64,000 nt of DNA from Nocardioides sp. GY 10113 (GCF_004919105.1 NZ_STGK01000009.1:124001-188000); one strand, 5' to 3'. Counted from the first letter of the stretch, positions 8,728 to 17,367 are shown. The notes: generated by a model not told the origin, from the letters alone. Numbers and translations are program-made.

Positions 8728-9566
8728 AGACCCTCAAGAACAAGGTGGTCGTGATCACCGGCGCCGGCTCCGGCATCGGCCGGGCGCTGGCGGTCAACTG
8801 CGCCCGCCGTGGCGCGCTGCTCGCGCTCTCCGACGTCGACGAGGCCGGCCTGGACGAGACGGTCGCGCTGGTCAAGGACGCCGGCGCCCCCGAGGTGCGC
8901 GCGGACCGGCTCGACGTCGCCGACCGGGAGGCCTTCACGGCGTACGCCGCGGCGGTGGCCGAGCACTTCGGTCGGGTCAACGTCGTCGTCAACAACGCCG
9001 GCGTCGCGCTGGCCGGCGACGCGGTCGACCTGACCTACGAGGACATGGACTGGATCGTCGGCATCAACTTCTGGGGCGTCGTGCACGGCACCAAGGAGTT
9101 CCTGCCGCACCTGATCGCGTCCGGCGACGGGCACCTGGTCAACCTCTCCTCGCTGTTCGGCCTGATGGCGATGCCGGGCCAGAGCGCCTACAACGCCACC
9201 AAGTTCGCGGTCCGCGGCTTCACCGAGGCGGTCCGCGAGGAGATGCTGATCGCCGGGCACCCGGTCGGCGTCACCGCCGTCCACCCCGGCGGGATCAAGA
9301 CCGCGATCGCCCGCAACGCCCGGGTCTCGGCCAAGGAGGACAAGGCCGCCACCGCCAAGCTCTTCGACGAGAAGCTGGCCTCGATGACGCCGGAGAAGGC
9401 CGCGGAGATCATCGTCGGCGGGATCCTGAAGAACCGGGCCCGGGTGCTGGTCGGCCTGGACGCGCACGCCCTGCACACGTTCCAGAAGTTCACCGGGTCG
9501 CGCTACGAGGACGTGGTGGCGCTGGTGGCGCGCAAGGTGATGCCGGCGAAGACGAAGGTGGTCTGA
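8724..9566 (+). CDS. Short-chain dehydrogenase/reductase
   Basis: This 280-aa classical SDR has the cofactor motif TGAGSGIG (residues 12-19), the NNAG motif at 90-93 and the catalytic Ser (about 142), Tyr156 and Lys160 in SAYNATK. The aspartate after the second strand (LSDVD) favours NAD over NADP. A C-terminal extension of about 60 residues beyond the usual 220 follows. It is translationally coupled to the upstream monooxygenase gene through the ATGA overlap at 8724-8727. The likely role is interconversion of the alcohol and ketone that feeds the monooxygenase. The exact substrate is unknown. Confidence 0.92.
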   Translation: MKTLKNKVVVITGAGSGIGRALAVNCARRGALLALSDVDEAGLDETVALVKDAGAPEVRADRLDVADREAFTAYAAAVAEHFGRVNVVVNNAGVALAGDAVDLTYEDMDWIVGINFWGVVHGTKEFLPHLIASGDGHLVNLSSLFGLMAMPGQSAYNATKFAVRGFTEAVREEMLIAGHPVGVTAVHPGGIKTAIARNARVSAKEDKAATAKLFDEKLASMTPEKAAEIIVGGILKNRARVLVGLDAHALHTFQKFTGSRYEDVVALVARKVMPAKTKVV

Positions 9567-9769
9567 GCCTGCGAGGGGTGCGCCCAGCTCGACGCTTCAG
9601 CACGCGGGCGGGGCGTCTGCTCGACGTCACAACCGGATTGGTCGAACCTCGGGCCTTCGGTTCATGCGGTGAACGCAGTGCGATCACCGGCCCTCGAACG
9701 CCGAGCCGGTGGACCCCGACCGCCGCGTGCGATCGCAGTCCCCACTGCACCGCAAGACGCTCCCCGGGT

Positions 9770-10783
9770 TCACGGGACGTGTGCTCGTGCCGGCAGTGGT
9801 GGCGGGGGTCGTGTGCCTGAGAACCCGCCATTCCGGGATGTGGGGCACACGACTCGAGCCTGCCCGCGGGGCGGACGGGGTCGTGTGCCGAGCCGCTTCT
9901 CGAGGTCGTCGAGTCCGATGGTCACCATGACGGTGGTGGCGTCGCCGCCGTGCTCGGGCAGCGTCGCCGGGTCGAGCCGGTCCAGCAGCGCGCAGAACGC
10001 GTGCCCGAGGGTGCGGTGGCGCGGCAGTCGATCGAGGTCGGGGTTCGTGCCGCCCGCGATGCGGGGTGAGGTGAGCGCGTCGAGGTAGGTCGCCAGGCGG
10101 GTCGCGGTCGCGTCCGGGAGCGTGATGGTGATCCGGGTGGCGCCGTCGCCGAGCGGTTTCATCCGCACCGACAGCGCTGCCTGGGCTTGGGTCTCCTCCT
10201 CGTGCACCCGGCGGGCCTCCTCGTCCTCGGCGACCTCCTGCGCGACCACGTCCAGCACCCGCCGGCCGAGGACCCGCAGGTGCTGGGGCAGCATCCCCAA
10301 CCCGCCGCACTCGAACGCCTCCCCGGTCCCGAGCGCGACCAGCCGCGCCTCGGCATCGGACCGGACGTCGGCCCCGACCCGCTCCGGGAGCACGTCGAGG
10401 GCGTGCACGATGACCTTGGCCTGGTCCAGCGACAACCGCCCGTCCGCCATCGCCGCGCCGACGCGGGGCCAGCGTTGGTCGATCGCCTCCGCCAGCCGTC
10501 CCTCGCCGCGGACCCGAGCGACCTCGACGTTGGCGCGATGGGCCAGCCACCCGGCCACGTCCCTCGCCCCGTGCGCATCGGCCACGTCCGACGACGCGGC
10601 CATGGTCCGCAGCCGCAGCTCGGCGACCTGGGCGTCCAACGCGACCAGGTCCGCGAGCAACGTCTCCTTCTCCCCGGTCGCCAGGTAGGCCGCCTGTGCG
10701 TCGGCGACCCCGGCCAGCTCGGCCCGGCAGACGGCGACCGCACGGGTGATCCGGTGCGGGACGGGACCGGGGAGCAGGGTCAT
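9770..10783 (-). CDS. Truncated DUF222 (13E12-type) protein, HNH end missing
   Basis: Residues 1 to about 305 match the DUF222 region of the 13E12 repeat family, an all-helical domain normally followed by a C-terminal HNH endonuclease domain in proteins of 400 or more residues. Here the conserved sequence stops at VMVTIGLDDLEKRLG, and the last 30 or so residues are the translation of a palindromic repeat (9808-9853) and its flank. No Cys/His HNH residues follow. The start is ATG 10781-10783 (MTLLPGP). An SOS-like box lies 49 bp upstream. The family is known to be LexA-controlled in mycobacteria and is often multicopy. I regard this as a decayed member that may be transcribed but cannot be a nuclease. 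It is transcribed in the same direction as the upstream exporter gene. Confidence 0.75.
   Translation of the reverse strand: MTLLPGPVPHRITRAVAVCRAELAGVADAQAAYLATGEKETLLADLVALDAQVAELRLRTMAASSDVADAHGARDVAGWLAHRANVEVARVRGEGRLAEAIDQRWPRVGAAMADGRLSLDQAKVIVHALDVLPERVGADVRSDAEARLVALGTGEAFECGGLGMLPQHLRVLGRRVLDVVAQEVAEDEEARRVHEEETQAQAALSVRMKPLGDGATRITITLPDATATRLATYLDALTSPRIAGGTNPDLDRLPRHRTLGHAFCALLDRLDPATLPEHGGDATTVMVTIGLDDLEKRLGTRPRPPRGQARVVCPTSRNGGFSGTRPPPPLPARAHVP
9808..9853. repeat. 46-bp hairpin repeat, copy 1
   Basis: The element begins with GTCGTGTGCC and ends with its exact reverse complement GGCACACGAC. The 26-bp interior contains CCCG and CGGG that can pair as an inner stem. A second copy at 45938-45983 matches at 42 of 46 positions. 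An isolated GTCGTGTGCC arm also occurs at 9880-9889, right where the DUF222 homology ends. Confidence 0.8.
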
Positions 10784-10831
10784 GGTGCGGCCTTCGGGAG
10801 CGGTGGCGGCGTACGCCGATTCTACGCGGGA

Positions 10832-10845
10832 AACGAACTGGAGTT
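10832..10845 (-). promoter_or_regulatory. Candidate LexA (SOS) box before the DUF222 gene
   Basis: CGAACTGGAGTTCG has the CGAAC-N4-GTTCG form of the actinobacterial SOS box. A TAGAAT -10-like hexamer lies downstream on the minus strand, so the box overlaps the expected -35 region. SOS boxes before 13E12/DUF222 genes are established in Mycobacterium tuberculosis. The N4 centre here is not the preferred RNRT. Confidence 0.55.
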
Positions 10846-10892
10846 CGATCGTCAGAATCGGTGAAACGCCGGGCCCGCCGCCGCGCAGGGGC

Positions 10893-12566
10893 TCAGGCGG
10901 TCGGCCCCTGGCCCTCCCCCGAACCCGCCTCCCGCGCCTCCCGCGCCTTCCGGATCTCCTGCAGCGAGATCTCCACCCGCGCCGGTCCCAGATCGGGCTC
11001 CGGCGCCTGCTCCGGCTCCACCTCTGACTCCACCCCGGGCCCGGCCTCGACCTCGGATTCCGGCTCCAGCTCCGGCCCGGACACGGCCCCCGGCTCGGCA
11101 GCGGACGCGCCGTCCGGATCAGCCTCGGCATCCGCGAGCACCTCGGTCCGCTGCTCCCGGATCTCCTGCACGTCGCCGGTCGGGATCAGCACCGTCTCGG
11201 CCTCCTGCGCCGCCCGCTCGGCCGCGCGCTCCCGCTTGAGCAGCGCGCGGGTCTTGCTCCGGGTGACGCCGACCAGGCGCGGGCCCGAGAGCCGGATCGG
11301 CACCTTGCGGGCCTCGCGAGCGACCGGCTGGGCGACGTACTCGCCCAGGATGACGCCGGCGGCCAGCGCGATCGCGATCGAGAACGCCGTGACCATGGCC
11401 AGGATGCCGTCGGCGGTCGCGGCGTCGTTGCCCTCGCCGATCAGCGCCAGGCCGCGGTAGATCGACAGACCGGGCAGCAGCGGCACCATCGCCGAGACCA
11501 CCACGATCAGCGGCGGCACCTGCAGCCGGCCCGCGACCCGGTAGGCGAGGAGGCCGATCGCGAACGCCGCGAGGCCGACCGCCCAGGCCCGACCGAAGTC
11601 CTGCGTCTCCACAGCGAAGGTGACCGTCAGTGCCAGCGCGGCCATCGCGCCGATCGGCGCCAGGGTCCGCATCGGCGCGTACGAGGCATAGCCGAACGAC
11701 GCCGCCGCGAAGGCGGCGCCGAGCGCGGCGACGCCGATGCCGACCAGGTCGGTGCGGGCCGGCTCCAGGCGCGGCATGTCCAGCCCGATCGCCGCGGCCA
11801 GGCTGAGGCCGCCGCCGACCCCGGCGATGACGCCGATGGTGGCCAGCATGGCCTCGAGCATCCGGGCGCTGCCGGTGACGTAGAACCCCGACAGCGCGTC
11901 CTGGACGGCGCCCATGAAGCCGATCCCGGCGAGCAGCATGATGATGTTCGCGCTGACCACCAGCGAGGCGTCGAGATGGACCCAGGCGTCGGCGACCCGC
12001 GTGGTCAGGGCGGCGAGCACCGTCGCCAGCGCACCACCGGCGATCTGCTGGTAGAAGAACGGGATCAGCCGCCGCGTCATCAGGTGCTGCAACCGGTCGA
12101 TCGCGACCGCCGCCAGGAAGGCGGCGATCACCACCGTCCCCGAGCCGCCGAGCTGCACACCGATGCCGGCACACATCCCGCCCCAGCCGAGCGTGGCGGC
12201 CCAGCGGGGCCGCGCATGCCCGGAGGAGACGATCCGAGCCACCCGGGCGCGGGCCTCGACCAGGTCGACCCGCTCCGCGATCACGTCGCGGACCAGGTGG
12301 TCCACCCGGGTCAGGTCCTCGTAGTCGATGTCACGGTGGGTGACCTGCCGGATCTGGAAGAGCGACGGCTCCTCGGGGCCCTTCTGGACGCTCATCGAGA
12401 GCGACGTGAACGTGACGTCGATCTGCGGGTGACGGATCCCCAGCGCCTGCGCCAGCGCCCGCATCGTCGCGGTCACGTCGGCCGCGCCGGCGCCCGACGA
12501 GAGCAGCACCTCCCCGACCCGGAGGCAGAGGTCGAGTGTCTGCACCAGACGCCGGTCGTCACTCAT
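10893..12566 (-). CDS. Threonine/serine exporter family membrane protein (ThrE-like)
   Basis: The 557-aa protein has a cytoplasmic N-terminal domain (DUF1212 type, including the SSGAGAADVTATM segment and QIDVTFTSLSMSV) followed by about ten hydrophobic helices in two blocks, the layout of the ThrE amino acid exporter family. The first block contains the typical FFYQQIAGGAL segment. The last 140 residues are a charged cytoplasmic tail, first basic and then very rich in Glu, Pro and Ala, which is longer than in Corynebacterium ThrE and probably disordered. I start at the ATG of MSDDRRLV (12564-12566), because the 12 preceding in-frame residues are atypical. The gene stands between a FUSC gene and the DUF222 remnant, all on the minus strand. 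Substrate specificity cannot be read from the sequence. Confidence 0.85.
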   Translation of the reverse strand: MSDDRRLVQTLDLCLRVGEVLLSSGAGAADVTATMRALAQALGIRHPQIDVTFTSLSMSVQKGPEEPSLFQIRQVTHRDIDYEDLTRVDHLVRDVIAERVDLVEARARVARIVSSGHARPRWAATLGWGGMCAGIGVQLGGSGTVVIAAFLAAVAIDRLQHLMTRRLIPFFYQQIAGGALATVLAALTTRVADAWVHLDASLVVSANIIMLLAGIGFMGAVQDALSGFYVTGSARMLEAMLATIGVIAGVGGGLSLAAAIGLDMPRLEPARTDLVGIGVAALGAAFAAASFGYASYAPMRTLAPIGAMAALALTVTFAVETQDFGRAWAVGLAAFAIGLLAYRVAGRLQVPPLIVVVSAMVPLLPGLSIYRGLALIGEGNDAATADGILAMVTAFSIAIALAAGVILGEYVAQPVAREARKVPIRLSGPRLVGVTRSKTRALLKRERAAERAAQEAETVLIPTGDVQEIREQRTEVLADAEADPDGASAAEPGAVSGPELEPESEVEAGPGVESEVEPEQAPEPDLGPARVEISLQEIRKAREAREAGSGEGQGPTA

Positions 12567-12652
12567 CCCGTGATGGTGACAGAACCGCGGGAACCAGCCC
12601 ACCCACCGGGGGTATCGGGCCGGCGGCGACCCGCATCAGCACGCGGACCGGG

Positions 12653-13771
12653 TCAGCGCCCGGGCGGTGGCAGCGCGTCGGTGGCCTCCAGCTGGTCCAT
12701 CCCGGTGACCAGCAGCATGTCGACCGTGATCGAGCGGACCTGGGCCAGGATCGCGGCGCCGGTCAGCTCGCTGGTCCGCTCCACCAGCCCCGTCGCCATG
12801 CCCAGCGCGAGCAGTCCGTCGCGCGCGGCGACCGGCATCCGGTTCCCCGCCAGCTCGGCCGCGACCTCGTCGACCGCCAGCGCCAGGTCGGCGGTCAGGT
12901 CGGCGTACGAACCCGGGACCTCGCGCCGCCGGTACGCCGCCACCGCGACCTGCCGGACCAGCACCCGGGTGCTGCGCAGCGCCCGGTCCAGGGGGTCGAC
13001 CAGCTCGGCCATCTGCCGCACCGGCTCCCGGTGCCGCCGGCGGAACGGCGAGGAGCTGACCACCGACATCCCCTCGCTGGCGGCGGCCTGGAGCTCGCGG
13101 ATCATCCGGTCGGTGGCCCGGGCGTCGGCCAGCAGGTCCAGCGCGGGCTGGCTCTCGCCGTCGATCATCACCTGACTGGCCGCGCGCAGCAGCGCGGCGA
13201 TCTTGCGGGCGACCGCCGCCGCCTGCTCGCGGGGCCGGCGCAGCGGCGCAGCGGGCACCACGGCCGCGGCGACCAACGCCACCGCGCCGCCGATCAGCGC
13301 GTCGGTCCACCGCGTCAGTGCGTCCGCCGGGTTGGTGATCAGGGTGGCCACCACGATCGACTGCACCGCTGCCTGGTTGACGAAGAGGATGCCGGCATCG
13401 AGCAGCAGCGCGGTCGACATCGCCAGCGCCACGATCAGCGACAGCTGCCAGGCGCCGGTGCCGAGCCAGAGCACCAGCACGTCGGCGATGAAGACACCGA
13501 TCGCGACGCCGACCGTCACCTCGGCCACCCGCCGCAGTCGCTGTCCGTAGGAGGTCCCGAGCGAGACCACCGCGGCGACCGGCGCGAAGAAGGGAGTGGT
13601 GTGGCCGAAGACCTCCGTGGCCACCAGCCATGCGACCCCTGCCGCGATCGAGCACTGCGCGACCGCGAACATCTTGCCGCGCCAGCGGCTCACCCGCTGT
13701 CGCGCCGAGAGTCGCCCCCGCGCCCACAGCCGGTCCAGGGGCGCGTCCATGGCCCGATCTTTCCACGCCAT
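12653..13771 (-). CDS. FUSC-family inner membrane protein (aromatic acid exporter-like)
   Basis: This 372-aa protein has six hydrophobic helices in the first 175 residues, starting with MFAVAQCSIAAGVAWLVATE and including FFAPVAAVVSLGTSYGQRLRRV, which is the FUSC / aromatic acid exporter signature. A helical cytoplasmic domain of about 190 residues follows. Family members are thought to export aromatic or other organic acids, or to act as membrane scaffolds, and the substrate here is unknown. The second Met (MDAPLDRL, 13750) is an alternative start. It is divergent from the YbdK-like ligase with only 47 bp between them, so their promoters must overlap. The ThrE-like exporter lies 86 bp downstream and may be co-transcribed. 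Confidence 0.85.
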   Translation of the reverse strand: MAWKDRAMDAPLDRLWARGRLSARQRVSRWRGKMFAVAQCSIAAGVAWLVATEVFGHTTPFFAPVAAVVSLGTSYGQRLRRVAEVTVGVAIGVFIADVLVLWLGTGAWQLSLIVALAMSTALLLDAGILFVNQAAVQSIVVATLITNPADALTRWTDALIGGAVALVAAAVVPAAPLRRPREQAAAVARKIAALLRAASQVMIDGESQPALDLLADARATDRMIRELQAAASEGMSVVSSSPFRRRHREPVRQMAELVDPLDRALRSTRVLVRQVAVAAYRRREVPGSYADLTADLALAVDEVAAELAGNRMPVAARDGLLALGMATGLVERTSELTGAAILAQVRSITVDMLLVTGMDQLEATDALPPPGR

Positions 13772-13818
13772 GCCCTGCCGAGGTCCGCGCCGGACGCGTG
13801 GTGTGGAACGCTTTGGTC

Positions 13819-14949
13819 GTGCGGATCGACTTCCACGCCTCCCCCGAGCCGACGCTGGGCGTCGAGTGGGAGTTCGCGCTGGTCGACCGCCGTACGCGCG
13901 ACCTCCGCAACGACGCCGCCCACCTGTTCGCCCGCGCCAAGGCGCGGATGCCGGACCCGAGCCGGCTGCACAAGGAGCTGCTGAAGAACACCATCGAGGT
14001 GGTCACCGGCGTGCACCCGACCGTGCCGTCGGCGATGGCCGAGCTGCGCGACACCCTCTCCTACGTGCTGCCGGCCTGCGACGCGCTCGACCTGGACCTG
14101 TTCGGCGCGGGCACGCACCCCTTCGCCTCCTGGACGGGCCAGCAGCTGACCGAGGGGGTCCGGTACGCCGAGCTGATCAACCGCACGCAGTGGTGGGGGC
14201 GCCAGATGCTCATCTGGGGCGTGCACGTCCACGTCGGGATGCCGGCCGTGGAGCGGGTGATGCCGGTGCTCTCCGCGCTGCTCACCTACTACCCCCACCT
14301 GCAGGCGCTCTCCGCCTCCTCGCCGATCTGGGCGGGCGTCGACACCGGCTACGCCTCCAACCGGGCGCTGATGTTCCAGCAGCTGCCGACCGCCGGGCTG
14401 CCCTTCCAGTTCGAGCGCTGGGAGGAGTTCGAGGGGTTCGCGGAGGACCAGCTGGTCACCGGGGTGATCGACGAGCTCAGCGAGATCCGCTGGGACCTGC
14501 GCCCGGCGGTGAACCTCGGAACGCTGGAGAACCGGATCTGTGACGGCGTCTCCACGTTCGCCGACCTGGCCCCGCTGGTGGCGCTGATGCACTGCCTGGT
14601 GGTCTGGCTCGACGAGCGGGCCGCGGCCGGCGAGCAGCTGCCGACGATGCCGCCGTGGCACGTGCAGGAGAACAAGTGGCGCGCCGCGCGCTACGGCATC
14701 GACGCGATCGTGATCCTCGACGCCGCCTCCCACGAGCGCCTGGTCACCGACGACCTCGTCGAGCTGGTCCCGCGGCTGATGCCGGTCGCCGAGCGGCTCG
14801 GCTGCGAGGCGGAGCTGGCGGCGGTGCTCGACATCGTCGAGCGCGGACCCTCCTACCTGCGCCAGCGCCGCGTCGCGGAGCGGACCGGCAACGACCTCGT
14901 GGCCGTCGTCGACTCCGTCGTCTCCGAGCTCCGCGCCGACCTGCGCTAG
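13819..14949 (+). CDS. Carboxylate-amine ligase, YbdK / glutamate-cysteine ligase type 2
   Basis: The protein of 376 aa belongs to the GCS2 family. The ATP-grasp-like glutamine-synthetase fold is shown by PTLGVEWEFALVD near the N-terminus, the metal-binding HKELLKNTIEVVTG segment, the GVHVHVGM motif, and the NLGTLENRICDG segment. The family joins glutamate, or another carboxylate, to an amine with ATP hydrolysis and often has weak gamma-glutamylcysteine synthetase activity; its physiological substrate in actinobacteria is unsettled. I use the GTG at 13819 (VRIDFHASPEPTLG); another in-frame GTG lies 18 bp upstream at 13801. The gene ends 3 bp before the convergent dinB gene. Confidence 0.85.
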   Translation: MRIDFHASPEPTLGVEWEFALVDRRTRDLRNDAAHLFARAKARMPDPSRLHKELLKNTIEVVTGVHPTVPSAMAELRDTLSYVLPACDALDLDLFGAGTHPFASWTGQQLTEGVRYAELINRTQWWGRQMLIWGVHVHVGMPAVERVMPVLSALLTYYPHLQALSASSPIWAGVDTGYASNRALMFQQLPTAGLPFQFERWEEFEGFAEDQLVTGVIDELSEIRWDLRPAVNLGTLENRICDGVSTFADLAPLVALMHCLVVWLDERAAAGEQLPTMPPWHVQENKWRAARYGIDAIVILDAASHERLVTDDLVELVPRLMPVAERLGCEAELAAVLDIVERGPSYLRQRRVAERTGNDLVAVVDSVVSELRADLR

Positions 14950-14952
14950 GAG

Positions 14953-16080
14953 TCAGTAGCCCTCGGCGGGCGGCGCCATCTGGAGGCGTACGCCGAGCAG
15001 CCGCACCGGCCGGTCCCGCTCCACCCGGTCGAGCAGCGCCGCGGCCTCCTCGGCCAGCACGTCGGCGTCGGGGGTCGGGGCGGGCAGCTGGTGGCTGCGG
15101 GTGATCGTGAAGAACGGCACGTAGCGCAGCTTCAGCTCGACCCGTACCGCCGGCCGGCCCTCGGCGCGGATGTCCGCGGCGACCAGGCGGGCGATCCGGC
15201 GTACCTGAGCGGCGACCTCGTCCCAGTCGGTGAGGTCGGTCTGGAAGGTCTCCTCGCGGCCGTGGCCGCGGGGCACCCACGGTGTCGGGTCGACCGGGCT
15301 CGGGTCGACGCCGCGGCCGAGGCGGCGCAGCCACGGGCCGGTCCTGGGGCCGAACGCGCCCGCCAACAGCGCGGGGTCCGCGCGGGCCAGGTCCTCGACC
15401 GTGTCGATGTCGAGTTCGGCGAGCCGGGCCGCCGTCCGCGACCCGATCCCCCACAACGCGCGCGTGGGCCGCTGCCCCAGCAGCGGGAACCAGGTGTCGT
15501 CGCCGATCCGGGCGACGCCGGAGCCGGCCACCGGGCCCTCGCCGGGCTCGCCCGGCCGCGGCTTCGCCAAGCCGGTGGCCAGCTTCGCCTGCAGCTTGTT
15601 GTCGCCGATCCCGACGCAGCAGGAGAGCCCCTCGGCGGCCAGCACCGCTGCGCGGACCGCCGCCGCGACCCGCTCCGCGGGCTCCGGCTCCGCGGGCTCC
15701 GCTCCCTCGGGCGCGGCGCCGTCGCCGGGGTCCGCGCCGAGGAACGCCTCGTCCCAGCCGAGCACCTGCACCAGCAGCGGCCGCCCCGCCCAGGTCAGGG
15801 CTCGGATCGCGTCGAACACCCGAGCGGAGACCTCCTCGTAGTGTCCCCGGTCGACCGGCAGGAAGACGGCGTCGGGGCACCGGCGGGCGGCGATCCGCAG
15901 CGGCGTGCCGGAGCCGACGCCGTACGCGCGCGCCTCGTACGACGCGGTCGACACCACGCCCCGCTCGCTCGGGTCGCCGCGGCCACCGACGACCACCGGC
16001 CGCCCCGCCAGCTCGGGGTGGCGCAGCACCTCGACCGCGGCCAGGAACTGGTCGAGGTCGACGTGCAGGACGGGGGTCAT
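14953..16080 (-). CDS. dinB: DNA polymerase IV (Y family)
   Basis: The 375-aa protein is a Y-family translesion polymerase. The first catalytic carboxylate is in HVDLDQFLAAVE near residue 8 and the second pair in GWDEAFLG, about residue 108. The usual residue before the Asp-Glu pair is Ser or similar and here it is Trp. The finger segment VVSTASYEARAYGVGSGTPL, the helix-hairpin-helix thumb (LWGIGSRTAARLAELDIDTV) and the little-finger domain are present. There is no clear C-terminal clamp-binding QxxL[FL] motif. The ATG overlaps the stop of the DNA methyltransferase gene by 4 bp, so the two are co-translated. No SOS box is visible before the operon. The protein would copy damaged DNA with low fidelity. 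Confidence 0.92.
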   Translation of the reverse strand: MTPVLHVDLDQFLAAVEVLRHPELAGRPVVVGGRGDPSERGVVSTASYEARAYGVGSGTPLRIAARRCPDAVFLPVDRGHYEEVSARVFDAIRALTWAGRPLLVQVLGWDEAFLGADPGDGAAPEGAEPAEPEPAERVAAAVRAAVLAAEGLSCCVGIGDNKLQAKLATGLAKPRPGEPGEGPVAGSGVARIGDDTWFPLLGQRPTRALWGIGSRTAARLAELDIDTVEDLARADPALLAGAFGPRTGPWLRRLGRGVDPSPVDPTPWVPRGHGREETFQTDLTDWDEVAAQVRRIARLVAADIRAEGRPAVRVELKLRYVPFFTITRSHQLPAPTPDADVLAEEAAALLDRVERDRPVRLLGVRLQMAPPAEGY

Positions 16081-17303
16081 CCGACCGGCACGTCGGCCGT
16101 CCGCTCGACGTACCCGCCGCCGTGCCGCTCGGCGACCGCGCGGAGCCGGGCCCTGGTGATGGCGGCGACGGTCGGGTAGCCGGCGCGCGCGGCGTTGCTC
16201 CCGGGGCGGGTCGGCTCCGCCGAGTTCACCGACAGGCAGGTGCGGGTGCCGCCGTCGGCGGTGTTGGCGAGCGCCACCGCGTGCCCGGTGGTGCCGCTCC
16301 CGGCGAAGAAGTCCAGCACCCGGGCGTCGGCGGGCATGGTCTCCAGGATCCGCCGGACCAGGCCGGTCGGCTTCGGCGACTCGAAGACGTGACCGACGAG
16401 CGCCTTCAGCTCGGCCACCGCGGTGTCGGTGGAACCGACCTCCTCGGCCAGCCAGATGGTGCGCAGCTTCTTGCGGCGACTGGCCCCGTCGGCCGGCTGC
16501 AGCCAGTCGCGCTGGAAGACGTCGACACGCTCGCCACGGGCCCCGCGGACCACCCGGCACTCCAGATCGTCGGCGCGCTCCTCGATCCGCGGCACCGACC
16601 AGCGCCAGACGGCGGGCCGCCCGTCCCCGAAGACGGGCTCGACCCGGGTCGCCCCGGTGAACGGCGCGGCGGCGACCCGGCCCGTCGTGGGGTCGCCCCA
16701 GAGCGGGAAGTGCAGGGTCGGCGCGGTGGCGGGGTTGAACTTCTTGTTGGTGTTGCGCAGCGGCAGGCGCCGGTAGCGGCGGCCGTCGTCGGTGAGCAGC
16801 GGGAAGTCCGACTCCATCACCCCGGTCGGGCTGGAGGCGTCGAGCACGCAGCGGGGCAGGTCGCGGGCGTAGGCCAGCAGGTACTCGTGCGACGTGGCGA
16901 AGCCGCGTCCGAGCTGGCGCCCCTTCGGATTGAGGTTGACCACGATCTGGCCGAGCAGGTTCGCCTCGCCGAACACCTCGTCCATCAGCAGCCGCAGGTA
17001 GGCCACCTCGTGGTCGTCGATGCTGACGAAGATCGCTCCGCCGGGCGCCAGCACCCGCCTGGCCTCGTCCAAGCGGGGTCGCATCATCGCCGTCCACGCG
17101 CCGTGGCGGCCGACCGCACCGCTGCCGCGCCCGCCGCGGAAGTCGTCGTGGTAGGCGAAGTCGTTGCCGGTGTTGTAGGGCGGGTCGACGTAGATCAGGT
17201 CGACCGACCCGGCGGCCAGGGTGGGCAGCACGTCGAGGTTGTCCCCCTCGACGAAGGTGTTCCACGGCGCCGGCACGCTCCCATCTTCGGCGATCCGCGC
17301 CAT
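16077..17303 (-). CDS. Site-specific DNA methyltransferase, beta class (type III Mod-like)
   Basis: The 408-aa protein contains the amino-methyltransferase catalytic motif DPPY (LIYVDPPYNTGNDF, near residue 40) before the SAM-binding motif (VLDFFAGSGTTGHAV, near residue 345). That order defines the beta class, which includes type III Mod subunits and many N6-adenine or N4-cytosine enzymes. The central region, with SHEYLLAYA and the RRKKLRTIWL segment, is the variable target-recognition part. At 408 aa it is shorter than most type III Mod proteins, and no Res helicase or other nuclease gene is nearby, so it is probably an orphan modification enzyme. It forms a tight operon with dinB. The recognition sequence is unknown. 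Confidence 0.88.
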   Translation of the reverse strand: MARIAEDGSVPAPWNTFVEGDNLDVLPTLAAGSVDLIYVDPPYNTGNDFAYHDDFRGGRGSGAVGRHGAWTAMMRPRLDEARRVLAPGGAIFVSIDDHEVAYLRLLMDEVFGEANLLGQIVVNLNPKGRQLGRGFATSHEYLLAYARDLPRCVLDASSPTGVMESDFPLLTDDGRRYRRLPLRNTNKKFNPATAPTLHFPLWGDPTTGRVAAAPFTGATRVEPVFGDGRPAVWRWSVPRIEERADDLECRVVRGARGERVDVFQRDWLQPADGASRRKKLRTIWLAEEVGSTDTAVAELKALVGHVFESPKPTGLVRRILETMPADARVLDFFAGSGTTGHAVALANTADGGTRTCLSVNSAEPTRPGSNAARAGYPTVAAITRARLRAVAERHGGGYVERTADVPVG

Positions 17304-17367
17304 CGGCAGGCGGTTTCCCGTGGTTGTCCGCGCGCCGCCGACCTCGACGGCTGGCCTCCCGGAGACG

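Noticed and set aside
16077..17303. Restriction-modification or defence island
   Set aside because: The methyltransferase has no restriction endonuclease, Res helicase, BREX or Pgl-type partner nearby; its neighbours are dinB and a secreted protein gene.
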